The position numbers were made by a program, and so were the translations under genes. Positions 8,964-17,715 of a stretch of DNA of 64,000 nucleotides are shown here, in pieces; positions within the stretch are counted from its first letter, which is position 1; every line of letters starts with the position of its first letter. The stretch is from Gemmatimonadota bacterium. GTDB lineage: Bacteria > Gemmatimonadota > Gemmatimonadetes > Gemmatimonadales > Gemmatimonadaceae. The notes below the pieces were generated by a model, which saw only the letters and a program-made list of their open reading frames with translations, was not told where the DNA came from and did no database searches. The stretch spans positions 124,001-188,000 of the forward strand of contig VHBO01000001.1 of assembly GCA_016871895.1 (NCBI GenBank), written 5' to 3'.

Positions 8964-9866
8964 TTAGGTGAAGTCGCGCGCGAGTCGCGCGGTGTTCAGG
9001 TGGACTTGCACGGTGTCGCGGATGTCGCGGCCGTAGCCGCCGGCGATCGCGATGGTGACGGGGACGCCGACGGCGCGCGCGGCCTCGAGGACCATCGCGT
9101 CGCGCCGGAGCAACCCGTCGAAGGTGAGGCGGAGTCGGCCGAGCGAATCCCCCTCGTGTGGGTCGGCGCCGGCGAGGTAGAACACGAGGTCGGGGCGGGC
9201 GTCGGCGAGTACACGCGGCAGCGCCTCGGCGAGTCGCTCGAGGTAGACGGCATCGCCGGTGCCGTCCTCGAGCTCGATGTCCAGTGAGCCGGGCACCTTG
9301 CGGAAGGGATAATTCCGACCGCCGTGCATCGAGAAGGTGTAGGTGTCTGGATCGTCGGCGCAGAGGGCGTGCGTTCCATTCCCCTGATGGACGTCGAGGT
9401 CGATGACGGCGACCCGCCCGATGCGCCCCTCTGCACGGAGCGCGCGGAGCGCGATGACGACGTCGTTCAGGACGCAGAATCCCTCGCCGTGGGTCGCGAA
9501 GGCGTGGTGCGTGCCGCCAGCGAGGTTCATCGCGATGCCGTGATCGAGCGCGTGCCGTGCGGCCTCGAGGGTGCCCGCGCTCGCGCGGAGCGAGCGCTCG
9601 ACGAGCCCCGGGCTCCACGGGAACCCGAGCGTGCGCTGCTCGGCGGCGGGCATCGTCCCGGCGAGGAGCCGTTCCAGATAGGCCGGCTCGTGGGTCCGCG
9701 TGGCGTCGGGGAGGTCGAGGCGCGTGGGGTCGTGGAGTGTGGCGGGGGACGCGACCCCCGCCCCGAGCACCGCCTCGCGCAGGAGGGCGTACTTCGCGAT
9801 GGGGAATCGATGCCCCTCGGGCAGCGGGATCACATAGTGCGCGCTCGACCAGACGTGCAGGGGCAT
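8964..9866 (-). CDS. Histone deacetylase family protein
   Basis: GGTHHAFATHGEGFCVLND, VIDLDVHQGNGTHALCADDPDTYTFSMHG, LAGADPHEGDSLG. Confidence 0.92.
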   Translation of the reverse strand: MPLHVWSSAHYVIPLPEGHRFPIAKYALLREAVLGAGVASPATLHDPTRLDLPDATRTHEPAYLERLLAGTMPAAEQRTLGFPWSPGLVERSLRASAGTLEAARHALDHGIAMNLAGGTHHAFATHGEGFCVLNDVVIALRALRAEGRIGRVAVIDLDVHQGNGTHALCADDPDTYTFSMHGGRNYPFRKVPGSLDIELEDGTGDAVYLERLAEALPRVLADARPDLVFYLAGADPHEGDSLGRLRLTFDGLLRRDAMVLEAARAVGVPVTIAIAGGYGRDIRDTVQVHLNTARLARDFT

Positions 9867-9882
9867 CGCGTGGGGTGCGGGG

Positions 9883-10953
9883 TCAGCGCGCGGTGAAGTC
9901 TGTCCCAGCCGCCACGGCGCGGCAGGCCCCGGCGATCAGCGTCGCCGCGTGGTCGAGGTCGACGAGGCTCACCATCTCGTTCGGCGAGTGCATGTAGCGG
10001 TTCGGCACGGAGACGAGCGCCGTCGCCACACCGTGTCGTGCGAGGTGGATCGCGTCCGCGTCGGTGCTCGTGGCGCGTCCCTGCCCGTGGAGCGTGAACG
10101 GCACGCGGAGCGACTCCGCGGTGTCACGCAGGATCCGGAACGCCACCGGTGAGATCACCGAGCCACGCGTGAGCACCGGGCCGCTCCCGAGCGGGGAGTG
10201 GCCGAGTTCCTTCTTCTCGACGCCGGGGTGGTCGGTCGCGAAGGTGACATCGACGACGATCGCCATCGCCGGGTTCACGCGCTCCCCTGCGACGCGCGCG
10301 CCGCCCCCCATATACGCGATCTCCTCCTGCGTCGTGGCCACGGCGACCACGCGGGCCTCACCGGGGTCCGCCGCGTACCGCCGCAGCGCCTCGAGTACCA
10401 CGAAAGCGCCGATGCGGTCGTCGATCGACCGCGAGACGATGCGGTCATTGGGGAAGTCCACCGTGCGCTGGTCGATCACGCCGGCGTCGCCGATCGCCAG
10501 TCGTGCCTCCGCCTCCGCGCGCGTCGACGCCCCGATGTCGACCCAGAGGTCGGTCATCTTCGATGCCTTCTCGCGGTCGTCGGGCTTCATCAGGTGGATC
10601 GGCTTCTTGCCCACGGCGCCGATGACCTCACCCCCGCGCCCGAGGAAGCGGATGCGCTGCGCCACGAGGACCTGCGGGTCCCAGCCGCCGATCGGGCCGA
10701 TGTGCACGTAGCCCTCGTCATCGATGTACGTGACGATGACGCCGATCTCATCGATGTGGCCCGCGAGCATGATCGTCGGCGCGCCGCCGGGATTCACGAC
10801 GGCCATCGAGTTGCCGTGCACGTCCGCGGTGACCTCGGTGGCGAAGGTCGCCGCCTCGTCGCGCCAGACCTTGGCGGCGGCGGCTTCATAGCCCGACGGT
10901 CCGGGGGTGTCGAGGAGGCGCTTGAGGAAGGCGACGGCGGAGGGGGTGAGCAT
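9883..10953 (-). CDS. M42 family metallopeptidase (glutamyl aminopeptidase-like)
   Basis: DTPGPSGYE, MLAGHIDEIGVIV, VAVATTQEEIAYMGG, VDVTFATDHP. Confidence 0.9.
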   Translation of the reverse strand: MLTPSAVAFLKRLLDTPGPSGYEAAAAKVWRDEAATFATEVTADVHGNSMAVVNPGGAPTIMLAGHIDEIGVIVTYIDDEGYVHIGPIGGWDPQVLVAQRIRFLGRGGEVIGAVGKKPIHLMKPDDREKASKMTDLWVDIGASTRAEAEARLAIGDAGVIDQRTVDFPNDRIVSRSIDDRIGAFVVLEALRRYAADPGEARVVAVATTQEEIAYMGGGARVAGERVNPAMAIVVDVTFATDHPGVEKKELGHSPLGSGPVLTRGSVISPVAFRILRDTAESLRVPFTLHGQGRATSTDADAIHLARHGVATALVSVPNRYMHSPNEMVSLVDLDHAATLIAGACRAVAAGTDFTAR

Positions 10954-10961
10954 CGGTCGGG

Positions 10962-11864
10962 TCAGGAAAGGAGGACGAGATGGTCGGTCGGGGGCGACGG
11001 GAGGAGCGTCGGGGCCACCGCGTGCGCGATGGCCTCGAGCCCGTCGATCAGGCGTGGGCCGGGGCGGCTGAGCAGGGCATTGGCATCGAGCGCGGCCCAC
11101 CGACGGTCGCGCGCCCACGCCCAGTCGGGGTGCGCGCGGAGCCGCTGCGCCTCTGCCACCGCCCGTGGCAGGTCATACCCGCACGGCGCGATGAGGATCA
11201 GCTCGGGGTTGGCCTGCTGGATCGTATCGAGGGTCACGGGCACGGAGTGGGCACCGGGCGTGGCGAGCACGTCGATCCCGCCGGCACGGCGCACCAGCTC
11301 CGGCGTCCAGTGGCCGGCGGCATAGAGGGGATCGCCCCACTCGATGGCGGCGACGCGCGGTCGCGGCGCGCGCGCGGCTTTGAGCGTCTCGTGGACCCGA
11401 TGCATCCGGGCCACCGCGGTCTCCCGCCAGCGGGCGGCCGCCTCGGGCCGGCCGAGCGCGTCTCCCACGCGCGCGAGGTCTGAGAGCACGCCATCGAGCG
11501 TGGTGGCATTCAGGGTCACGAGGCGAGGGATCGGGTCGCACCCCGCCGCGACGTGCCGTACATCCTCCTCCGAGACGGCACAGACATCGCACAGCGCCTG
11601 TGTGAGGATCACGTCGGGCCGCGCCGTGCGTAGCGCGGCCGCGTCGAGCGTGAAGAGCGGCATCCCCGCCGCGGCCACGCGGCGGACCTGGGCGTCCACT
11701 GTCGCCGCGTCGGCCGTCATGTCGATCGCCGTTCCCGTCATCCGTGGACACGAGCGCGCCGCGGCGGGGTGGTCGCACTCGTGCGTGACGCCGACCAGCG
11801 AGGCCAGTGCGCCGAGCACGTCGACCATCTCCGTGGCGGCGGGGAGGAGCGAGACGACGCGCAC
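10962..11864 (-). CDS. BtuF-like (cobalamin-binding type) substrate-binding protein lacking an obvious signal peptide
   Basis: RVVSLLPAATEMVDVLGALASLVGVTHECDHP; PDVILTQALCDVCAVS; ELILIAPCGY. Confidence 0.8.
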   Translation of the reverse strand: MRVVSLLPAATEMVDVLGALASLVGVTHECDHPAAARSCPRMTGTAIDMTADAATVDAQVRRVAAAGMPLFTLDAAALRTARPDVILTQALCDVCAVSEEDVRHVAAGCDPIPRLVTLNATTLDGVLSDLARVGDALGRPEAAARWRETAVARMHRVHETLKAARAPRPRVAAIEWGDPLYAAGHWTPELVRRAGGIDVLATPGAHSVPVTLDTIQQANPELILIAPCGYDLPRAVAEAQRLRAHPDWAWARDRRWAALDANALLSRPGPRLIDGLEAIAHAVAPTLLPSPPTDHLVLLS

Positions 11865-11872
11865 GGGGACGC

Positions 11873-13582
11873 TCAGCGCCGCTCGTACACCCGGGTGCCA
11901 CCCACCCAGGTCGAGAGGACCTGCGTCCGCGGCAGGAGCGCGTCGGGGACGCGCAGGATGTCCTGGTCGAGGATCACGAAGTCGGCGCGCTTCCCGACGG
12001 TGAGGGACCCGAGCTCCTGCTCCTGGAACGCCGCGAACGCGGGCCAGAGGGTCATCGATTTCAGCGCTTCGTCGCGCGTCATCCGCTGTTCCGGATACCA
12101 GCCGCCGGCGGGCCAGCCGCGCGCATCCTGTCGTGAGACGCTCGCCTTGAAGGAGATCAGCGGATTCACGTACTCGACCGGGAAGTCGGAGCCGTTCGGG
12201 ATGATGCTTCCCGCGTCGAGAAGCGATCGCCAGGCATACGCGCCGCGCAGGCGCGTGTCGCCGAGCCGCGTCCCCGCCCAGTACATATCGCTCGTCTGGT
12301 GCGACGCCTGCATACTCGGGATCACCCCGAGCGCCGTGAAGCGCGGGAGGTCATCGCTGTGGAGGATCTGCGCGTGCTCAACACGGAAGCGGTGATCCGC
12401 CGTCGGTCGCGCCGCGAGCGCCGCCGCATACGCGTCGAGCACGAGCCGGTTCCCGCGGTCGCCGATGGCGTGGGTGTTCACCTGGAAGCCAGCGCGCAGC
12501 GCGCGGTCCGCGACCTCACGGATGTGCGCCGGCGCCGAGACGAGGAGGCCGCTCGTGGCGGCATCGTCTGCGTACGGCTCCAGCAGTGCCGCCCCGCGTG
12601 ACCCGAGCGCGCCGTCCTGATAGAGCTTGAGTGACCGCACCCAGAGTGTGCCGTCGTACAGCCCGCTCTGCGGGCCGCGGCGGAACCAGGTCTCGAGCGT
12701 CGGGGCGTGGTCCGAGATCATCGCGTAGAGCCGGATGCGGAGCGCGCCCTCGCGGCCGAGCTCCTCATACAACTCGAGGGTCTGCGCGCTGGCGCCCGCG
12801 TCGTGGATTCCCGTGAGCCCCCACCGGTGCATCTCGGCGATCGCCGCCCGGATCGCCTCCTTCGACTGCGCGCGCGTGATCGCGGGGATCCCCTGCTCGA
12901 CGAGCCGCTGCGCGTTGTCGACGAAGACGCCGCCCGGGTTCCGCTGCGCATCGCGCACGATCTGGCCTCCGTCGGGGTCCGTCGAAGCGGCCGTCACGCC
13001 GGCGAGGCGCATCGCCATCGCGTTCGCGAGCCCCGCGTGCCCGTCCACCCGCTCGAGCCAGACGGGGTGGTCCGGCACCGCGCGCGAGAGCGCCTCGTGC
13101 GAGGGCCAGCGCGTATCGCCCCAGTCGTTCTGGTCCCACCCACGCCCGAGGATCCACTCCCCCTTCGGTGTGGTGCGCGCCCGCGCCACGACTCGCGCGA
13201 TGACCTCGTCGTACGACGTGGTGCCGACGAGGTTGACGTTCCGCAGCGCGAGCCCGAGGCCGAGGACGTGCCCGTGCGCATCGGTCATCCCCGGGATCAC
13301 GGTGCGGCCGCCGGCGTCGATCACCTGCGTCGATGGCCCCGTGAGCGCCTTCGCCCCGAGCGCCGACCCGACGAAGCGCACGCGTCCGTTCGAGACCGCG
13401 AGCGCCTCCGCGACCGGGACGGCGCCGTCCACCGTGTAGATGCGGGCATTCGTGACGACGAGCTCTGCCGCCGGTGTCTGCGCGTCGAGCGGGAGGCCGC
13501 CGACGGTGAGTGCGGCGGCGAGGGTGAGCGCGGTGCGGCGAGACGAGCGGAACACAACACGGTGAGTCGGGAGCGGCAGCAT
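11873..13582 (-). CDS. Secreted amidohydrolase (YtcJ-like)
   Basis: GRTVIPGMTDAHGHVLGLGL, HAIGDRGNRLVLDAY, HAQILHSDDLPRF, GSDFPVEYVNP. Confidence 0.9.
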   Translation of the reverse strand: MLPLPTHRVVFRSSRRTALTLAAALTVGGLPLDAQTPAAELVVTNARIYTVDGAVPVAEALAVSNGRVRFVGSALGAKALTGPSTQVIDAGGRTVIPGMTDAHGHVLGLGLALRNVNLVGTTSYDEVIARVVARARTTPKGEWILGRGWDQNDWGDTRWPSHEALSRAVPDHPVWLERVDGHAGLANAMAMRLAGVTAASTDPDGGQIVRDAQRNPGGVFVDNAQRLVEQGIPAITRAQSKEAIRAAIAEMHRWGLTGIHDAGASAQTLELYEELGREGALRIRLYAMISDHAPTLETWFRRGPQSGLYDGTLWVRSLKLYQDGALGSRGAALLEPYADDAATSGLLVSAPAHIREVADRALRAGFQVNTHAIGDRGNRLVLDAYAAALAARPTADHRFRVEHAQILHSDDLPRFTALGVIPSMQASHQTSDMYWAGTRLGDTRLRGAYAWRSLLDAGSIIPNGSDFPVEYVNPLISFKASVSRQDARGWPAGGWYPEQRMTRDEALKSMTLWPAFAAFQEQELGSLTVGKRADFVILDQDILRVPDALLPRTQVLSTWVGGTRVYERR

Positions 13583-13609
13583 CGATGGGGTCCTGTGGTG
13601 AGCGAGCGG

Positions 13610-15466
13610 TCAGCGAGCCTTGGCGTCGAGCCAGCTCGCACGGAAGGCGAGCTGCGCCGCGCTCGGCGTGCGCCCGGCGTCCTCGTAGGCGACGACTTCG
13701 ACGGCGGGGTGCGCGACCAGAGTGACCGGCGCACGACGTTCGCCGGCACGGCCGACCCAGGTGACGGTGACGCGGTCCCCCGGCGCGCGTGCAGCGAGCG
13801 CGGTGGTGACGTCGGCGGCGGTCGCGATGGCCTGCTCGCCGATGCGGAGGATCCGGTCCCCGGTAGCGATGCCCGCGTCGTAGAGCGGCGTCCCGATGAG
13901 CGCGGCGCCCACGGTCACGCCCCCGGTCTCGGCGGCGGTGAGCCGCCCCTCACCCATCCAGGCGCGTCCGGCGAACGCCGGCCGCACGAGGAATCCCGCC
14001 CGGTCGAGCAACGCAGGGTAGTCGGGGAGGGCTCCACCGAGGACATACTGCTCGACGAAGCCGCGCGCCGCGCTCGAGTCCATCGTGACCGTCGCGAGCG
14101 CGGACTCGAAGTCGGCGAGGGTGTACGGCCGCGCCGGGGCGAGGTCCGGCGTCTGGCCTTCGCCGTGCCGCGCCCAGAAGATCCGCATCAGGTCGTCGAG
14201 CGTCCGGGGCGACGGACGCCCGCGAAGCGTGAGGTCGAGCGCGAGGCCGAGCGCCTCTCCGTACGTGTAGTACGAGAGGAAGGTGTTCGCGCGGTTGTTC
14301 GGGTCGATCGCCGCTGCCGCATCGACGAACGGTGCCTCCTGGCTCATCGCCATCGCCCCGCCGAAGCGTCGGGCGGGCGTGGTCGTCAACGCGTTCACCG
14401 CGCCCGTGAGCCGGCGGGCGTACTCCCGCGGCGTGACGATTCCTGCGCGCGCGAGCACCAGCGTGCCGTAATAGTTCGTGAACCCCTCGGCGAGCCAGAG
14501 CTCCCCGCTCATATTCGCCTCGGTGAAATCGAACAGCTCGAGCGACCGGGGGCGCAACCGCTCGACGTTCCACGCGTGGAAGAACTCGTGCGAGAGCGTC
14601 CCGAGGAGCCCGAGCTGGGCCTGCGCGAGCGAGGCCGACGCCGTGAGCGACGTCGAGTTGCGATGCTCCATCCCGTCGCCGGCGCAGGTCGTCCGATAGC
14701 AGGCGATGAAGGTGTAGGTGCCGAAGTCGAAGCGGGGGAGTCCGCCAAAGACCGCTCCGGCCTCGGTCACCACGCGTTGCGCGAGCGCGGTGTACGCGGT
14801 CACCTGCTCCGCGGTCCCCTCGTGGTTCACCGCGAGCCGAATCGTCTGCGTGCGGCCCCCGCTCGCCACGGTCCAGGTGCGGACATCGAGTCGCCCGAGA
14901 TGCGTGGGGGAATCCATGAAGTACGCGAGGTTCGGGGCGCGGAACGTCTCGGGGTCCGCCGTCGGCTCGAGCTGCGTGGCGATCGACCAGGTCGGGTCGG
15001 GGCGCCGGAACGTCACCTCCACCGGGCGCGTCACGAGCGCTGGGGCCCACGCGAAGGTCGCGGGGATGTTCAGGTGCGCCCGCGTCTCATCGATCCCGGC
15101 ATACGTGCCGTCCGCCCGGTCGGCGAAGAGCGTGTAGGAGACGGTCACGGCGCCGCGATGCCCGGTGATGCTCCACTCGTGCGGGGAGCGCCGCGAGACG
15201 GCGAGCGGTGTCCCCTCGGGGGTCGTGGCGCGGACGGCGTAGACGTTCTTCGCGAACTCGTGCAGCGCGTAGCGTCCCGGCGAGCTTCGGGCCATCCGCA
15301 CGACGAACGGACCGGGCGCGACCTCGGCGAACCGCACCGTGACCTCGGCCTCGCGGTGGACGAGGTCGGGGAACCGGATCTCGTAGCGCACGGGCGTCGT
15401 CCCGTGCGCGAGCGCCGGGCCGGACGGAACGCCGATCAGGGCGAGCGCGAGCAGGAGATGACGCAT
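13610..15466 (-). CDS. M61 family peptidase with C-terminal PDZ domain
   Basis: LSHEFFHAWNVERLRPRSLELFDFTEAN and LWLAEGFTNYYG; PDZ-like C-terminus. Confidence 0.92.
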   Translation of the reverse strand: MRHLLLALALIGVPSGPALAHGTTPVRYEIRFPDLVHREAEVTVRFAEVAPGPFVVRMARSSPGRYALHEFAKNVYAVRATTPEGTPLAVSRRSPHEWSITGHRGAVTVSYTLFADRADGTYAGIDETRAHLNIPATFAWAPALVTRPVEVTFRRPDPTWSIATQLEPTADPETFRAPNLAYFMDSPTHLGRLDVRTWTVASGGRTQTIRLAVNHEGTAEQVTAYTALAQRVVTEAGAVFGGLPRFDFGTYTFIACYRTTCAGDGMEHRNSTSLTASASLAQAQLGLLGTLSHEFFHAWNVERLRPRSLELFDFTEANMSGELWLAEGFTNYYGTLVLARAGIVTPREYARRLTGAVNALTTTPARRFGGAMAMSQEAPFVDAAAAIDPNNRANTFLSYYTYGEALGLALDLTLRGRPSPRTLDDLMRIFWARHGEGQTPDLAPARPYTLADFESALATVTMDSSAARGFVEQYVLGGALPDYPALLDRAGFLVRPAFAGRAWMGEGRLTAAETGGVTVGAALIGTPLYDAGIATGDRILRIGEQAIATAADVTTALAARAPGDRVTVTWVGRAGERRAPVTLVAHPAVEVVAYEDAGRTPSAAQLAFRASWLDAKAR

Positions 15467-15469
15467 CGG

Positions 15470-15961
15470 TCAGCCCCGCCGGTCGGCGACGGAGCGGATC
15501 GCGCCGATGTTCACCGCGACGTCACCGAGTGCGACGTTCGCCGGGAGGACGGTGGTCGTCGCGAGTCCGAGGAAGCGTCCGGACTGCGCGAGCAGGTCGC
15601 TGAGCCGCTGGCCCGCCGCGAGCGCGACGGTCCCCTGCAACGTCTGCCCGCCGAGGAGCTTCACCTCCACCTGACGCGTGGTGCTCGCGCTGCCCGCCGT
15701 CGCGGTGATCGACATGTTTGCGTCGGGTGCGGAGGCGAGCGCGATCAGGTCGGTCTGGAGAACCAAGTGCGACTCGACGACGCCACTCTTCGGATCGCGC
15801 GCGTCCATCGCGTTCATCCACCCGCCCTTGCGGGAGGTGAGGAAGGCGACGAGCGGCATATCGTCGGCGATGACGATCGTGGCCTCGAGCGCCGTGCCAT
15901 CGCGCATCACGAGGTGGAGGCGCTTCTTCTCGGTTGCACGGAGCCGGGTGGTGGTCGACAT
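15470..15961 (-). CDS. Hypothetical protein
   Basis: 163 aa ORF in operon register with M61 peptidase; no family recognised. Confidence 0.6.
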   Translation of the reverse strand: MSTTTRLRATEKKRLHLVMRDGTALEATIVIADDMPLVAFLTSRKGGWMNAMDARDPKSGVVESHLVLQTDLIALASAPDANMSITATAGSASTTRQVEVKLLGGQTLQGTVALAAGQRLSDLLAQSGRFLGLATTTVLPANVALGDVAVNIGAIRSVADRRG

Positions 15962-16073
15962 AGGCGGACAGGGCGGAGGGAATCGGGCGTCGTCAGGGAA
16001 ATCGATGGAGCAGGGTCCCGCCGGCGCAAGCGCCGGCGTCGTCGGGCCCGGCGCCGCGGGGGGTACTCGGGTC

Positions 16074-17549
16074 TCAGGGAGCGGTCGGACGCCCAGTCTT
16101 GAGCCGGCGGTATCGCGCCGTCACCTCGGCGTCCGGCAGGGCCCGCGGCGTCGCGAGGACCCGCTCGATGGCGTCGATCTCCCGCGGGACCCCGGCCGTC
16201 GAGCGCACGATACCGGCGTCCGTCACGAGGTAGTCGTCCTCGATGCGCACGCCGATGTCGGCGTAGCGCGCCACCATCGGTCCGATGCGCGCGATCAGCT
16301 TCGCATTGCGTGCCGTCGAGGGGAGGATCGACGTCAGGTGCCGCCGGACGTAGAGGCCGGGCTCGAGCGTGAACGCGCTCCCGACCGCGATACGCCCTGT
16401 CACGGCGTACTGCTCAGGGTCGTGGACCATGAGCCCGATGCCGTGGCCGAGGCCGTGCATGTAGTAGAGCGAGAGCTGCGGGCACTCGCGCGGCTGCTCG
16501 GCGCTCCCGCAGTCATACGTCGCGGTCGGAGACTCGATCAAGCCGAGACGGGCGAGCCCCGCCGCGAGCACCGCCGAGGCGGAATCCGACATCGCGCGCG
16601 AGGGGCCGCCCACGCGCACTTGGCGTTCGGCGGCGAGCTGCGCCGCGAGGACGATCTCGTAGATCGCACGCTGCTCCGGGGAGAATCGTCCGCTCACCGG
16701 CACGGTCCGCGTCAGGTCCGCGGCGTAGCCGTCGAAGTAGGTGGCGAGGTCCATCACGATCAACTCGCCCGCCTGCGCGATGCGGTCGTCGCGGTTGTAG
16801 TGCAGCGTGGTCGCGTTCGGGCCCGACCCGACGATCGAGCCGTACGATGGCCCGTCGCCTCCTTCTCGCCGCCACGCGCCCTCGGCCACCGCCTGCAGGA
16901 CGTACTCCGGAACCCCGGGGGTGACGGACTCCCACGCGGCGAGATGTCCGCGCGCCGAGATCTCACCCGCGATCCGCAGTCGCTCGAGTTCCGCGGCGCT
17001 CTTCCGACCGCGGAGGCGGTCCACAGTGCGGCGCGCGTCCGTGACCTCGAGGCTCGGCGTGGCGGTGCGCAGCGCGTCGACGAACTGGTCGTGCCCGGAG
17101 CGCTCGGTCATCTGCCGGCCGACGTTCCCCGTGACCTGCAGCCGCGGCTGCCGCCGCAGGAGCGAATCGAGAACGGTCGCCAGGTTCGCCGCGTCGCGTC
17201 CCTCGAGTCCGAGCGCGGAAGCGACCCCTGCGACGCCGAGTCGTTCCCCCGTCCACACCTCCCGCGCGGGGTCTTTCCCCTGGACGAAGAGCATCGCCCG
17301 GCGCTCGCGGCCCTGCTTCACGAGGATGAGCGCCGCCCCGGGCTCATCGAAGCCGGTGAGATAGAAGAGGTAGGGATCCTGGTGGAACGGGATGAAATCG
17401 GGGACGGGCGCCGGAGCCCCAAGGGCGAGGAAGACGCCGTCGGGGAGCGCCTCCGCGAGCGCATCGCGTCGCGCCGCGAACTCCGCAGTCGGGATCTGTG
17501 CGGCGAGGGGGAGGGTGCACGTGGCGAGGAGGAGGCGGAGCGCGCGCAT
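16074..17549 (-). CDS. Secreted Xaa-Pro aminopeptidase-like M24 peptidase
   Basis: AGELIVMDLATYFDGYAADLTRTVPVSGRFSPEQRAIYE, YYMHGLGHGIGLMVHD, FTLEPGLYV, RIEDDYLVT; start chosen at MRALRLLLATCTLPLAAQ (signal peptide). Confidence 0.9.
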   Translation of the reverse strand: MRALRLLLATCTLPLAAQIPTAEFAARRDALAEALPDGVFLALGAPAPVPDFIPFHQDPYLFYLTGFDEPGAALILVKQGRERRAMLFVQGKDPAREVWTGERLGVAGVASALGLEGRDAANLATVLDSLLRRQPRLQVTGNVGRQMTERSGHDQFVDALRTATPSLEVTDARRTVDRLRGRKSAAELERLRIAGEISARGHLAAWESVTPGVPEYVLQAVAEGAWRREGGDGPSYGSIVGSGPNATTLHYNRDDRIAQAGELIVMDLATYFDGYAADLTRTVPVSGRFSPEQRAIYEIVLAAQLAAERQVRVGGPSRAMSDSASAVLAAGLARLGLIESPTATYDCGSAEQPRECPQLSLYYMHGLGHGIGLMVHDPEQYAVTGRIAVGSAFTLEPGLYVRRHLTSILPSTARNAKLIARIGPMVARYADIGVRIEDDYLVTDAGIVRSTAGVPREIDAIERVLATPRALPDAEVTARYRRLKTGRPTAP

Positions 17550-17715
17550 CGGCGGGGCGGGGCTGAGGGAGAGTCCGGAAGATCGCTCCCCGGGCGGTCC
17601 GTCGCATCGCCCCGGCGTCGGCCCCACCGTCGGAGCGGCCCCACCCCAGCGACGGCCGGGTCGGGGGCGTAGAATTCACGCCGGAATCCACCCTCCTCCG
17701 TCACGGAGCCTCCCG

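Noticed and set aside
8068-9618. 516-aa version of the alpha/beta hydrolase
   Set aside because: Upstream 219 residues are the wrong frame of the histone-deacetylase gene; start MPPIPPP at 8961 is better
8964-9866. Histone deacetylase family gene as a chromatin-like novelty
   Set aside because: Bacterial members are widespread (acetoin utilisation/polyamine deacetylase types); nothing unusual in the motifs
16019-16038. GC-rich hairpin CGCCGGCGC-AA-GCGCCGGCG after the M24 peptidase gene
   Set aside because: No U-tract; could be a Rho-type or processed end, not callable as a terminator from sequence alone
12707-16102. 1131-aa plus-strand ORF
   Set aside because: Antisense to amidohydrolase, M61 and neighbouring genes with clear catalytic motifs; no family features
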